Shown piece by piece: positions 10,529 through 20,812 of a stretch of DNA of 64,000 bases (within the stretch, counting starts at the first letter, position 1; every line of letters begins with the position of its first letter). Position numbers and translations under genes: made by a program. This DNA is from Meandrina meandrites (lineage: Eukaryota; Cnidaria; Anthozoa; Scleractinia; Meandrinidae). The notes beneath the pieces were generated by a model. That model ran no database searches and was not told the origin of the DNA. It worked only from the letters and a program-made list of their open reading frames with translations. The stretch is taken from positions 36,604,917 through 36,668,916 of the forward strand of contig OY855904.1 in assembly GCA_963693305.1 (NCBI GenBank), read 5' to 3'.

Positions 10529-11145
10529 ATGAACAACTATTCACTTATCTATCCCTACTTAACATATGGCTTATTACTCTGGGGCAATACCTATAGTTCT
10601 TCGATCAAACCTGTAACAATTCTTCAGAAGAGAGCCATGCATATAATAACTTTTTCAAAACCAGATGAACACTCAGAGCCTCTCTTTAAAGAACTAGAGA
10701 TTCTAAAATTAGGTGACCTCGTTAGCTTGCATAATGCACTTTTTTGTATCAGTATCATAAGAACCTTCTTCCGTCTTCCTTTGATAACTTTTTCCAATCT
10801 GTTTCATCAATTCACCAGTACAAAACCAGGCTTGCGTCCAGATCAACTTATTATATTAACTCTGTCAAAACAAACTATGGTAAATTCAACATTCGCTTTG
10901 CTGCTGTAAAAGTTTGGAATGACTTGGATGAAAACATCAAATACCTCCCCCTCAAAATGTTCAAAAATGAAGTTAAACTTAACATCTTACAGAAATACTG
11001 CCAACATTAATGAGTGTTCATCTGGCACCTAGTAGTTACTTAATATTTAATACTTATTTTTAATACTTATATTTTGCTATAGAATGTTTATGTTAGCTAT
11101 TAACGTTTTCCATTAACCGTTTTATTTATTTATTTATTTATTTAT
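10529..11145 (+). pseudogene. 5'-truncated LINE of a second family, reverse transcriptase C-terminus with a frameshift
   Basis: The sequence begins at the break with the previous LINE and reads in the opposite direction. Frame one gives YSLIYPYLTYGLLLWGN, LQKRAMHIITFSKPDEH and LKLGDLVSLHNALF. A frameshift near 10740 moves the reading to the frame with SIHQYKTRLASRS, FNIRFAAVKVWNDLDENIK and VKLNILQKYCQH, ending at TAA 11008-11010. YPYLxYG...LQKRAxRII is the usual C-terminal tail of another non-LTR clade. A TTTA tract at about 11110-11145 may be the 3' tail. Confidence 0.8.
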
Positions 11146-11272
11146 TTTTTTTACTTTATTGCCAACCACCGTCTTAGTTTTAATCTAATTTAACTTCACT
11201 CAGCTTGATAAGCTTTTTAGTTTTTCTGAGTGTTGTTACCAATATTCTGTTTTAATTTTTTTAACCGTGCGG

Positions 11273-12720
11273 CCATGGGCCGAGCGCGGTTCTTGCTCTA
11301 CACGGGATTTATTTTTTTTCGTCGTTTTTTTTTGTCGGTGACTAGACCCAAACTTCCACTCGAACAAATGGCGATCGGGACTTTGGATCACGCAACCTGG
11401 GATGTTTATTCGCCAAAAGCTGTTGAAACATTAATGTATGGAAAATGTTACAGATATTGTTTTCTTTATTGTGTATAAAGTATATTTTCTTTGGTTTTAT
11501 CGACGCGTTAGATTCTAAGCGAATATTGAAGACGCTAAAATAGGTATTACGTCAGCCACGGAATGCGCTGATGTTGCAGCTTTCACTTTCGCTACATGAC
11601 AAATAACATTGTGTTTTCTCAAGTTTATATCGGCAGAAGGACGGTCATTAATTTATTTGCACTTCTGCAAGTATTTCTTGTGGGTTTAGGCAATTGAAGT
11701 GAATCCTTTGTCTGTTTCATCGCCACGAGTTCAGAGATTTGAAGGAAAATTAAATATTTGCAGAGGTAAACAATTAAGCGTGCCTGAACGTGCAGGGGTT
11801 ACGTCATTAGTAGCGTGAAAAAACCAACAAGCTTAAGATAGCCAGGGATAACGTAAACTTTGGATTGTGTGACTTGCGTGACTACTTTAATTTGCTAGTC
11901 CTTCACTCATAGTACAAACAAGTTGAAACATGAATGTACGGAAAATGTTGCGTTTTTTATTGTTTGTAAAATATATGTTCTTTTGGTTTTATCGAAGCGT
12001 TGGAGTCGAAGCGAATATTGAATACACTGAAAAAAGGTATTACCTCAACAATGGAATGCACTGACGTTGCAGTTTTCACTTTCGTTACGTGACAAATAAT
12101 ATCCTGCTTACTTTGTAAGCTTATTTCGCCAGAAGCCATGGTCGTTAATGAGTTGGAAATTTTGCGAGGTTTTCTCATGGGCTTTAGGCAATTGAAGTGA
12201 ATTCTTTGACTGTTTCATCGAAGCAAGTTCAGCAGAGATCTGAAGGAAAAAAATTGTGCCTAAGTAAGCACTTGCAAGGATTACGTCATTGGTAGGGAAA
12301 TTACCCCCGTACACCGCCGTAGTTACTAAAGATAGCCATGAACAATGTAAAGCCTGAAATGTGAGACTCGCGTGCCTACCTTTTACGGCCTAACTCACGG
12401 TATAAACCAATTACATTTAATCGTGACTTTTACATAAGGAAAGTAGCTGTTATTAATAGCGTTCAAATAGCGGAATGCTAAATTCATTCCCATACATGTC
12501 CCAAGCGAAGTTCCAGATTAAGACCATTACGTCATCATAAATTTCATAACGGCTATGGGTGATGGTGCAATATTGGATTGTGTGACTCGCGTGACTACTT
12601 TGCTAGTCAGTATAAAACAAATTTAATTTAACCGTGACTTTTCTGGGTAAGAAACCTGTTAATTAGCAAAAATGGAGTTAATTTAAAAACGTGCGGTTTT
12701 AAGATGCTTGCATCTACTTG
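11273..12720 (+). repeat. family R, copy A: hairpin-ended repeat with two internal units
   Basis: The left end (11273-11301) is a hairpin with stem AACCGTGC/GCGCGGTT plus GGCC/GGCC, followed by CTTG and CTACACGGGATT. After a T-rich stretch come two diverged units sharing GTATTAC...TGCGCTGATGTTGCAG-like blocks, a GTGACAAATAA block and a GGGGTTACGTCATTAG-like block. The right end is a second hairpin (12702-12715, AGATGC-TT-GCATCT), then ACTTG and a T run. No protein is recognised. The ORFs at 11230-11478 (+) and 11957-12178 (-) are read through the repeat and recur in other copies. Confidence 0.8.
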
Positions 12721-13502
12721 TTTTTTTTTTTTGAAGTATTGTATGAAGTCTTGTTTTGGTAATAAAGTTGTTGTGAAAACGGGATGGAAATGATTTTGGA
12801 TGTACAGGTTGTCTGAATTTGTTGGTCGATTTGGCCATCTAGGAAGACGATTTTTCAAGGTCACCTTAGAGCCATCTTTAATTCACACAAAGACGAGCAA
12901 ATGATCATATTTTGACCTCAAAAGAAGTGGCACTAGCAAAAGAAGTGCTGGTTTGTGGGTAATCAAAATGATGGCAACCACGAACAACAGAGATTGAGCT
13001 ACATGTAGATAAACAAACGCGAGCGACATGCATGCAACCGGAAGCTCTTTCTCTCTTTCATTTTGGTGGCTTTGATTTTCCCAAGCACTATTCTATAGGC
13101 ACCAAAGAGACCGATTTAAATTTGCTCATTACAGAAGTGTAGAATAATTGAAACTTAGGTACCTTGTGATCTTTGAGACGAAGGAAGATTTTGATCCAAA
13201 ATGATAACACTGCGAAAATTGGCCTGTGGTTTGAAACTACCAAGGCACGTATGGAGATAATAACTTCCGGTTGCTGTATCTTGCATATGTGTCGCTGGCG
13301 GATTTTCGACGCATCTCATTTCTTGTGTTGTTGTTTTTTGTTATTTTTCATGGAAGCAGATAACATGCACGAAGATGTTTTATTTGTTTTGCGCTCCTAG
13401 CTCCTAGCGAGTAGAAAGCCTGTCCATGTTTCCACCATCTTGGAAATTTGAATGTAAATCAGTCTCTAGGAATTTTTGTTTTGTTTTTGTCATGTTTTTT
13501 GA
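12721..13502. other. no recognisable feature
   Basis: It begins with a T12 run after family R. ORFs of 75-78 codons lack any recognisable motif. Confidence 0.4.
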
Positions 13503-13507
13503 TGGGG

Positions 13508-13651
13508 TGTAGTATTTCTTGAGGCCACAAAGGCCAGCAACTCGAGCAACACAAAGTCACACTTTCAACTAACACATGCACACTCCTGGTGTGGTCACGT
13601 GACCACAGTTTCCCACGCTATGGGTGTAAAGGATGTCTAAGGGACACTTCA
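13508..13651 (-). repeat. 3' LTR of the Gypsy-like element
   Basis: It is 144 bp, matching 16656-16778 over CACAAAGGCCAGCAACT, CACAAAGTCACACTTTCAAC and GATGTCTAAGGGACACT. It carries extra bases (a GTGGTCACGTGACCAC palindrome and nearby sequence) that are absent from the other LTR. The visible divergence suggests an old insertion. Confidence 0.85.
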
Positions 13652-13921
13652 TCTTCCTCTTTCTCCGCTTATAAACTCTTAGTGAAAACTCTCAACAATA
13701 ACAATGTCAACAATGTCCCAAAAGGCAAATGGGGAATGTTTGTAAATTCAGCATAATCAAAGTTACTGTCACTGCAGAAAACTTTTCTTAATGCAACATA
13801 ATCAGAGTAAGGAAAGATGAACGTTTATTCGTTTGTCTCACAATGGAATCTCTTTGAGTTGTTGATCGGAACATTTCAACTGCAATGCTACTGCTAGTCT
13901 TCATCAGGTGATGAGGTTGAT

Positions 13922-15700
13922 TGTTTACATGTCACTATTTGTAGCAGGTTGGTTCGCTGTTATTGGTGCATTTTGATCCTCATTATTATTCTGACTGTTA
14001 GATGCTGTTCCCTCATAGGTCCGCTTTATTGTTGATCGACTGTTGTGCTTTTTGATGGTAGGTATCCAAGCTTCAGGAATTTCGATTCCACTATCTCTAT
14101 TGATGTTGTTTGGATTAAGTCTTACGTGGATAGCCTCCTTGACCCTACATGTGTACCAAGGAAACCAAACAATCAGTCTCTCCTTCATTTTGACTATCCC
14201 CTGGTGACCCTCATGTGCGAGTTCCACAACTCTCTGCCTCCTCGTTCCACACAAGATAATTTGACCAATGAAAGTCAGCTCATTACGCACCATCACAAAT
14301 GACCTCGGGCCATTCTCCAAGTTTCCACTTATGAGGCGGTTACGTACTGTTTGCAGCTCTCCATCGTCTGCTGAGGAACTCTCTATCTATTGAATCTCAA
14401 CTGCTGCAGGAACTGCTTTGAGGGCAACCATCCGAACCTGCTCATCATCATAATGACACTTCTCTGATGCAGGGATCGTTGTCAAGCGTGACAGGGCATC
14501 TGCAATATTATCTCGTGACACAACACAGCACACCTTAAAATTATATGGTTGCAGTCTTGCAGCACCAAGCGCTCGATACTTGCTGATGGTTTGGATCCTC
14601 TAGAGTAGATCACCTTCAGTGCCTCATGATCTGTCACCCGATCAAAGGTCTGCAGCCTGTACAGATATAGGTTGAACCATTCACATGCCCACACAAGTGC
14701 CAGCGCCTCCTTTTCCATCTGACTGTATCTCCTCTCTACACTACTGAGGCTCCTGCTGGTGTAACTAAAGGCTCGACTCTCCCCATTCTTTTCTTGGACC
14801 AGCACCGCACCTAGGCCCACAGGACTCGCATGAGCTATCACTTGAGTGTGTGCGTCTTTGTTAAAATAGGCTAGAACGGGCACACTGGCTAACTGCTGTT
14901 TCAGTTCCTGCTCACTGCCCCATACAAAGCATACTCCCTGCCTGGAGATCGATTGTAGAGGCTTTGTGATGGCTGCAAAATTGGGGATGAAACATGCACT
15001 GAAGCCAACCATCCCTAGGAAACTTCTGACCTCTGTTGGTGTGGTTGGGTGGTTCGACTCAAGCACAGCACGAACCCGCTCTTCAGTTGGACCAATGCCT
15101 TACTTCGATATTAGGAGACCCATGAAGACTACTTTGTCCATCCTGAATTGACATTTCTCTGAGTTGAGGGTGAGGTTCTTCTCCTCCAATCTCTGCATCA
15201 GTGTGTAGAGATTCCTGTCATGCTCTTCATTGCCGTTGCCATGTACTATCAAGTCATCAGCGATACTCTGAACTCCGCCAATATCTGAAATCACTTGTGT
15301 TACTTTCTGCTGGTACTTCTTGGGTGGAGAATTTACTCCGAAGCTCAACCTCTTGAACCTAAATAATCCATCATGTGTGGTGAATGTAGTTATGTCTCTG
15401 GAGCCCTCATCTAACTCAATCTGATGGAATCCTAGACGGAGGTCCAGTTTCGAGAACACTGTAGTGCCATTGAGGTTCTCCAACACCTCATCCACAGTCG
15501 GTATGGGTATCTTTTCGGGAATAATGGCCGCATTTGCTTCTCATGTCCACACACAACCTGATATCCCCCAATGCCTTCAGCGCAACCACCACCGGACTAA
15601 TCCACAACATCGGCCTATCTACCTGCTCAACTATATCCTTAGCAATGAGGTCTTCTACTTTCACAGTTACTTTCTCTCGCAATGTAAATGGAACACAATG
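13922..15700 (-). pseudogene. pol: pol remnant: reverse transcriptase, RNase H and integrase zinc-binding region
   Basis: In order on the minus strand, RT begins near 15690 (VSPVVV-like WISPVVVALK, then IRLCVDMR). A frameshift near 15540 leads into FSKLDLRLGFHQIELDEGS, with the first catalytic Asp in KLDL, and then SIADDLIVHG, the YxDD equivalent. The connection and RNase H region carry FLGMVGFSACFIPNF, SPVGLGAVLVQEK, SQMEKEALALVWACEWF and VTDHEALKVIYS. The first RNase H Asp (usual DAS) is His here (AHAS). The frame breaks after SIERLVL, then resumes at about 14400 with an integrase HHCC-like VVELAHEGHQGIVKMKERL. The DDE catalytic core is missing, and the sequence jumps to a polar tail ending at 13925. 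Confidence 0.85.
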
Positions 15701-16650
15701 GATTCACCGCCATGCTAGTTGCCTGTCGCCCAGCTGCTTCCCATGCACAAGCTTTATCTAACGCCCCTTCCAGTGTGATATTCCTTTGTTCCAACAGTTT
15801 TCTCTTCAGGTTGAAATCTGTTAGCTTCTCATTCAGCTGATCCCTCAAGTTGTCGTTCAAACTCGTTCCAAAATTGCAGTGCTGTGCCTGTTTTCTTAGT
15901 CAGCAGTCTCCCCATGCTGTGGTGTCAGCTGACGAAAAACATGGCGTTTCAAAAAACATGGCGACTCGAAAATAGCAGTCCAGTTTACGAATAGCAATTT
16001 TGTTAACAGTATCACCCTCCTCTGGGATAGGACCAGGGTCTTGTAGGTCTTCGAAAATGTCCTGAACTTCCATCCTGGGGAAATGTAGAAGTTGAGACGT
16101 CTCCTTTCGAACATTCTCGATGCTCTTTCCCTCGGCATACACTCTTTTTTTTTATAAGAACATTGAGGCTGAGATTTGCCCAAATTTTAAGAACATGCTA
16201 AGAACATACCCCAGGCTGAGAGGCAGAGAACATCTTTATTTTGCCCATTTGTTTTAATTTTTTGTAAAATGAGCAGTATAAATAAATGCAAAACTGTGGT
16301 CCAACAGGAATGCTTTTAAAAGGAATTTGTCCTCGGCACCAGATCACATGTCAAGAGCAACTTTATACTCCACATTCGGTGAACAATGCTGTTCCTGGTT
16401 TCATCCGCATTGATTTAATGAAATACTGTAGCATGGAACTTAAGAACGTCTTAAGAACATTTTCAGCCTCAAATCGTGAAAAAAATAAGAACGCTCAGCC
16501 TCGGCCCCAAAATTAGACGTTATAAAAAAAAAGAGTGTAGTATTTGAATGCGCGTTTCCATTTACACCATGTCTCTGCGACTTACGATGCCGGTACGGTT
16601 AAATACAATGGTGGCAAGTGCTTCTCATTCGTATTTGGACCATCCAGGTC
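15701..16650 (-). pseudogene. gag: gag remnant interrupted by a MITE
   Basis: The capsid-like sequence WCKWKRAFKY, YAEGKSIENV, LHFPRMEVQDIFEDLQDPG and LDCYFR is followed by LRDQLNEKLTDFNLKRKLLE and ALDKACAWEAAGRQ, as in capsids of Gypsy elements from corals. A stop (TAA at about 16587) precedes WCKW. The MITE at 16140-16537 splits the reading frame between codons for Tyr and Tyr-Ala-Glu. The nucleocapsid and protease coding parts expected before RT are missing. Confidence 0.7.
16140..16537. mobile_element. 398-bp TA-flanked MITE nested in gag
   Basis: Perfect 18-bp inverted repeats (CACTCTTTTTTTTTATAA) lie inside TA on both sides (16138-16139 and 16538-16539). Removing the element and one TA restores the gag reading frame. 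A TA duplication fits the Tc1/mariner superfamily, though the TIR sequence is T-rich and not diagnostic. AGAAC and GAGGCTGAG-like motifs recur inside. Confidence 0.9.
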
Positions 16651-16655
16651 ACCAA

Positions 16656-16778
16656 TGTAGTATTTCTAGAGGCCACAAAGGCCAGCAACTTGAGCAACAC
16701 AAAGTCACACTTTCAACTAACACATGCACACTCCTCATCTGGTCACATGGGAGTCCCAGATGTCTAAGGGACACTACA
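16656..16778 (-). repeat. 5' LTR of the Gypsy-like element
   Basis: It is 123 bp with ends TGTAGT...ACTACA. It ends beside the TGGGG duplication, and on its inner side lies the primer-binding-site-like sequence at 16640-16655. Confidence 0.85.
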
Positions 16779-16783
16779 TGGGG

Positions 16784-16862
16784 GTCTTTGTTTTCGAGGT
16801 CTTCATTTTCGAGGTCTTCATTTTTGAGGTCTTCGTTTTTGAGGGTCTTCGGTCTTCATTTT
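16784..16862 (+). repeat. 15-bp minisatellite (GAGGTCTTCATTTTC)
   Basis: About five units differing by one or two bases start just past the retrotransposon's target duplication. Confidence 0.85.
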
Positions 16863-17509
16863 CTAGACACCCCCAGTCCTGAGGATCAAGTCTGGAGTGT
16901 CAACTTACATTTTGTTGTTTGTGTTTGCCGCAAAATGTTTGGATCGAAATTCCGCTAATATTCAAGATGTAAGATTTAAAAGTTCATATTTTACCTTTCT
17001 CTTTGTGTTTGCGAGAAAACTAAGGTGAACATTTGCTTGTATGACCAACGAGAATTTTTCATTCACGTGGCTAATAAAATAATCGTAAACAAAGGCGATC
17101 AAAATTCACAAACTGGCATTGTGCGCTCGTGCATTCTAAATACATTTTCTGCACTTTCCCATTGTACTGAATAACTATTATAAATCTTTTTATCTTGCTA
17201 CTTATGCAATCTCATCCCCAGAGGCCGTGATCCTTCTGGTCTGTACCAGGAATTGAGATCTCTGGGCTAGACAGAAAGCCCGCCAAAAAAACGGCCAAAT
17301 CTCATTGCCTGTTGAAACTTGTTCATTTCAACCACAATCTCCGATGCACGCGCAGAATCCGGTTTTTGAATCATCCAGAGCCGTTGGATTTCCTGACCGC
17401 TGGTCAAACACAGGCTCTGGGGACAAGATTGGCTACTTATGTTGGAAGAACAGTTTATTGCTGACAGCGCGTTTTATTCCTTGCAGACTTGTTCTTCCGG
17501 CTCTTAAAA
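16863..17509. other. no recognisable gene
   Basis: An 81-codon ORF at 17305-17550 has no motif. GAGATCTCTGGGCTAGACAG near 17250 looks repeat-like but has no partner in this window. Confidence 0.4.
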
Positions 17510-17624
17510 GGATTTTAAATGGGTTTGCGAAGCATTCGCAAAGGGTTTGACGAGCGTTTGAAACGCTTTTCAAAACCTTTGCAAATGCTTTTCAAGTTTG
17601 AGAAGGGTTTGCAAAGCATTTGAA

Positions 17625-17671
<47 letters not shown>

Positions 17672-17739
17672 ATAATTTGTAGAATAGTATATAATTTGTA
17701 GAATAATAATATTATTATATAATTTGTAATTATAATTTT

Positions 17740-17803
<64 letters not shown>
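17510..17803. repeat. degenerate GGGTTTGCAAAGCATTTG repeats and (AAT)n/(ATT)n microsatellites
   Basis: Four or so imperfect 18-20-bp units end at 17628. Two TAA-type runs follow (17626-17660 and 17741-17803), separated by ATTATATAATTTGTAGAAT repeats. The second run is probably the 3' tail of the LINE at 17804-18240. Confidence 0.75.
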
Positions 17804-18240
17804 TTATTTATCCAGGGAGCTCACATCACCAAAGGTGTTATTCAGTGATGCCCTGCAAAATAATAGTTCAAATTCAAAATTAAGAAATTAAAAATAGTTT
17901 AAGAATTTAAAAAGTTACAAGATAAAAATGTATAGTATTAAAGTTCACAATAAAAGGCACAGGATAAAAAAATGTAGCTAAACACTACATTCTTCAGGGC
18001 TTGCTTAAAAAGTAAAATTGACTTAATGTCTCGTATCGATTTGTTAAGCTTATTCCAATCTGCAAGTCCTTGGTATAAAAGGCGTTGCTTGCCATAATTA
18101 CGTCTAATTCTCAGTAAATAAAAATTGGTTTTGCCACGGGTATTATAAGAATGAATGTCATAGTTTCTCTCTGTATCAAAATTAAAATCTGAAGGTGATA
18201 TGTGATCTTCGTAGTGAATTTCCAATTTAAGCAATTGGAA
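17804..18240 (-). pseudogene. 5'-truncated LINE reverse transcriptase C-terminus
   Basis: The minus-strand frame (18234-17938) includes HSYNTRGKTNFYLLRIRRNY, QRLLYQGLADWNKLNKSIRD and LLFKQALKN, a common C-terminal tail of animal LINE ORF2. The 3'UTR and an (ATT)n tail follow. The 5' break lies at about 18240, about 20 bp past the 3' end of a tRNA-like sequence on the same strand. Confidence 0.75.
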
Positions 18241-18265
18241 TAAAGAAGCCTGAAAAAAAAAATCA

Positions 18266-18296
<31 letters not shown>

Positions 18297-18338
18297 TGCG
18301 ATACCGGTGCGATGCTCTTCCAACTGAGCTATGAAGCC
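18266..18338 (-). tRNA. tRNA-like sequence, Thr(GGT)-like, probably a pseudogene or SINE head
   Basis: On the minus strand the acceptor arms GGCTTCA and TGAAGCC pair perfectly. The D arm GCTC/GAGC pairs, and the T arm ACGGG-TTCGAAT-CCCGT is perfect. The A-box (TAGCTCAGTTGG) and B-box (GGTTCGAATCC) are intact. A T10 run follows as a pol III terminator. The anticodon arm is poor: its stem has mismatches and position 33 is C, not T. The loop would give anticodon GGT. Read as protein, the B-box side gives the EVTGSNPVEAL phrase often mis-annotated as protein. The combination suggests a dispersed tRNA-derived sequence rather than a working gene. Confidence 0.55.
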
Positions 18339-18370
18339 ACACATTGGGAGCGAGGTCAATTGTGAGTTCG

Positions 18371-18655
18371 TATTTTCCCGTGAAAGAAATCCCACACTTT
18401 TTCTATGAAAATGAGAAGGTAAATTTAAGAAATTATTTACCATACTACCTTTATATCAAATAAGCTGATATTTTGGAAATAAAGTCAGGAAGAAATGGCC
18501 TTTTAATTGATGTCACTTTTTGTCTGGGGAAATTAAATCGTTCTCCCTGAGAAAGCGCTAAAAATCACAAAATCAAGCAAATAAGAGATTGCGTGACAGA
18601 CGTGACAAAGGTGGAAATTGTGATGTTCGGATATTTTAGCCAAAACTCGATAAAA
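18371..18655 (+). repeat. left arm of a 5-kb-spaced inverted duplication
   Basis: This block is the reverse complement of 23295-23560 with a few per cent difference. Shared parts include GAAAGAAATCCCAC, AAAATCACAAAATCAAGCAA and GTGACAGACGTGACAAAGG. The tRNA-like sequence adjoins only this left arm. No target duplication was found outside the arms. Confidence 0.85.
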
Positions 18656-20099
18656 ATAAACTGATTTCATTACTGTTCATAAAACAGCATCATTCTCTTT
18701 TGAGAATCTACCTTTTTTGGTTATTATATCAATCTACCGACTGTAACCATGTATAAACAAATTCATACTCCACAGTGGTGGTAGAATTTATGTATACATG
18801 TCCACTGGGGGACTGATAAATAGCCACTGGAAGTTTTAGCAGAGCAAACACAGTATCCTTTCCAAATTTCAAAACAAACTCAAAGCAGGGGTCGTCTCTT
18901 CTGTTACTGGTGGCGTGAGACAAGAAAATGGTTCATTACACTTTGTAATATACCGGTAGTTATACATCTTAAGCCTGTTCCAGGCATTCGGTAAGTTGGG
19001 GAGCAGCACAAAATTCTTTGGATATCCATGCTATTTGCATGTAATGGTAAACTTACGTAGTTTCGTTGTTTTCTACCATTCATGGTCAGTTAAACAATCT
19101 TTTAGTTGGGAGCCACTTTCCATGCACATTAAGGGTGTAACAAGGGAACCACCAACTATTCATATATCGATTCATATGGTAGAGAAAACCCTACAACTGA
19201 AGTTTGTGAGCAATAATGGATTTTTCCATCTGACTCACTGTAATTATGAGACATCTTTTGATAAGGCAGATTTATCCCAAACCTACAAAAATCAATCAAC
19301 TTCCAATCTGCCAAAGCCCCCTTAATGGTAGTTTAAATAAACTTCTTGGGTTTTATGTAAGAATTTCTAGGAAGCCCCTGCGTGTTGTGTTATCTTTGGT
19401 TTCCAACTGATTAATATGATTCTCACTGAAAAGTATTCAGTGGTTTTTGCCTGACGTAGGATCGTTTTCGGTCAAAATGGACCAAACAGTAGTGGATCAA
19501 ATATTTGCTTATTAATTTATTCATGTTACCCGGGTGGCACGCAAAATAATCAAAGATTAGTTTATTTATAATTTATTCATGCTATGAGTGACACGCAAAA
19601 TGCTATCAGGGGTGTTACATAGCCAGCTTTTTCAAGAGTTGTTGGCCTGTTTAACCGAGCCTCTTTTTGGGGATCAGATTCTTCAGATGAAGACCACTTT
19701 TGTTGATTTTAATTGTATTTTGACATCACCTAAATTCTAACATTTCACAATAGAGAATGGCACTAATTCTTACTCATTCCTAAATTAACGAACCATTGTA
19801 CATTTGACTGCAGTCACTTGGCTCCCGAGTTTTCACCCGTAGTTGCGAGATATATTATCGGTAAGTGATACGTTAAAACTGAATTGATTTCCATTTCATC
19901 TTTCTTAAAAGTGCTCAACCTGAATTGTTTTACTTGCACATTTTAAAAATACATTGCTGAAAATATTGCCGGCCAGCCCTGATTTTTGTACTGGCCTGTC
20001 CGTTAGTTACGTCGCTACGCCGCAAGCAAGCCTTTGTTTAAAAACAGTCTACTAGGTATACCATGTCCACGTATCATAATGGATGTGAAGAAATAAGCG
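18656..20099. other. no recognisable gene; one 56-bp tandem pair
   Basis: A direct pair at about 19513-19605 shares AATTTATTCATG and CACGCAAAAT with a 56-bp period. The 109-codon ORF at 18996-19325 has no motif and no splice support. Confidence 0.45.
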
Positions 20100-20330
20100 G
20101 AAGGTTGGACAAGCAGCTTCCTCCATTCCATCCTCGGAGACCCAGGGGCAGTTAGTGGGGGCAAAACGAAGTAAACCGGGCAGAAATCATAGCGGCAAAA
20201 GTTTTCTATAAAGGTGTAGGAGCCCCTGGGAAACGAGTCTCTCCAGGCCATTTCCAAGCGGCTCTATTTTGCCCAATCAGCGAATAGTAACTTCAGAGTC
20301 ACTTTCATGTGTTCTTTCAAGGCGGTTATT
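20100..20330. repeat. left arm of inverted repeat with 21780-22245
   Basis: GGGGCAGTTAGTG, ACGAAGTAAACCGGGCAGAAA, CCCCTGGGAAACG and TTTTGCCCAATC recur inverted in the right arm. The right arm has an extra insert at about 21930-22150. The element between the arms holds the TTAA MITE at 20813-21634. I take the whole as an old inverted-repeat transposon, but I did not find its target duplication. Confidence 0.7.
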
Positions 20331-20812
20331 GTATTGGCCATATTTATTTTAATTAACATAAGAAAGCCGAAAAATGTCGGAAGTCATTTTGCATGTCAGA
20401 AAGAAAAATCTATCAACATCCACCAGTAATTTTTGTTTGGACCGTTTAGATGTATCGTAAATATAAATTGCGTCTTGTTTACCTGTGCAGTGCATTGAGG
20501 GCGGTTTGGCATACTCGTCTGGCCCGCACTGCATGTATTTCTTTGCAGCATGGGAATATTCCAGTTGGCCGAAATATCCGAAAAAAAATATAAAAAAAAC
20601 ATTAATTGAGTGATTGATGTAAGCTTCAAGGTCTCAATTTCTGAAATTTACTAGTACTGGCTTGTACGTTTGATTTTACATTTTTCTGACTTTATCCTAA
20701 TATTTTTTAGCCAAATGCAATTTGTCTGCGTTGCTTACATTGTTTTACTGCATGTGCCAGACGAGATAAGACGAGTGGGCCGAACGGCCGCCAATGTGTC
20801 GCATACAGTTAA

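Larger units (their letters stand above)
13508..16778 (-). mobile_element. Gypsy-like LTR retrotransposon with complete ends
   Basis: Short LTRs beginning TGTAGT and ending TCA or ACA flank 3.0 kb of internal DNA. A five-base target duplication TGGGG lies at 13503-13507 and 16779-16783. Reading the minus strand, the 5' LTR is followed directly by TTGGTGACCTGGATGG, a primer-binding-site-like TGG start. The 3' LTR is preceded by a purine tract (GGAGAAAGAGGAAGA). The interior holds decayed gag and pol. It lacks a recognisable CCHC knuckle, a protease and the integrase catalytic core, so it has large internal deletions despite intact termini. A MITE is nested in gag. Confidence 0.88.

Noticed and set aside
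18111..18443. 110-codon minus-strand ORF with EVTGSNPVEAL
   Set aside because: It is the tRNA-like sequence read as protein, a common annotation artefact.
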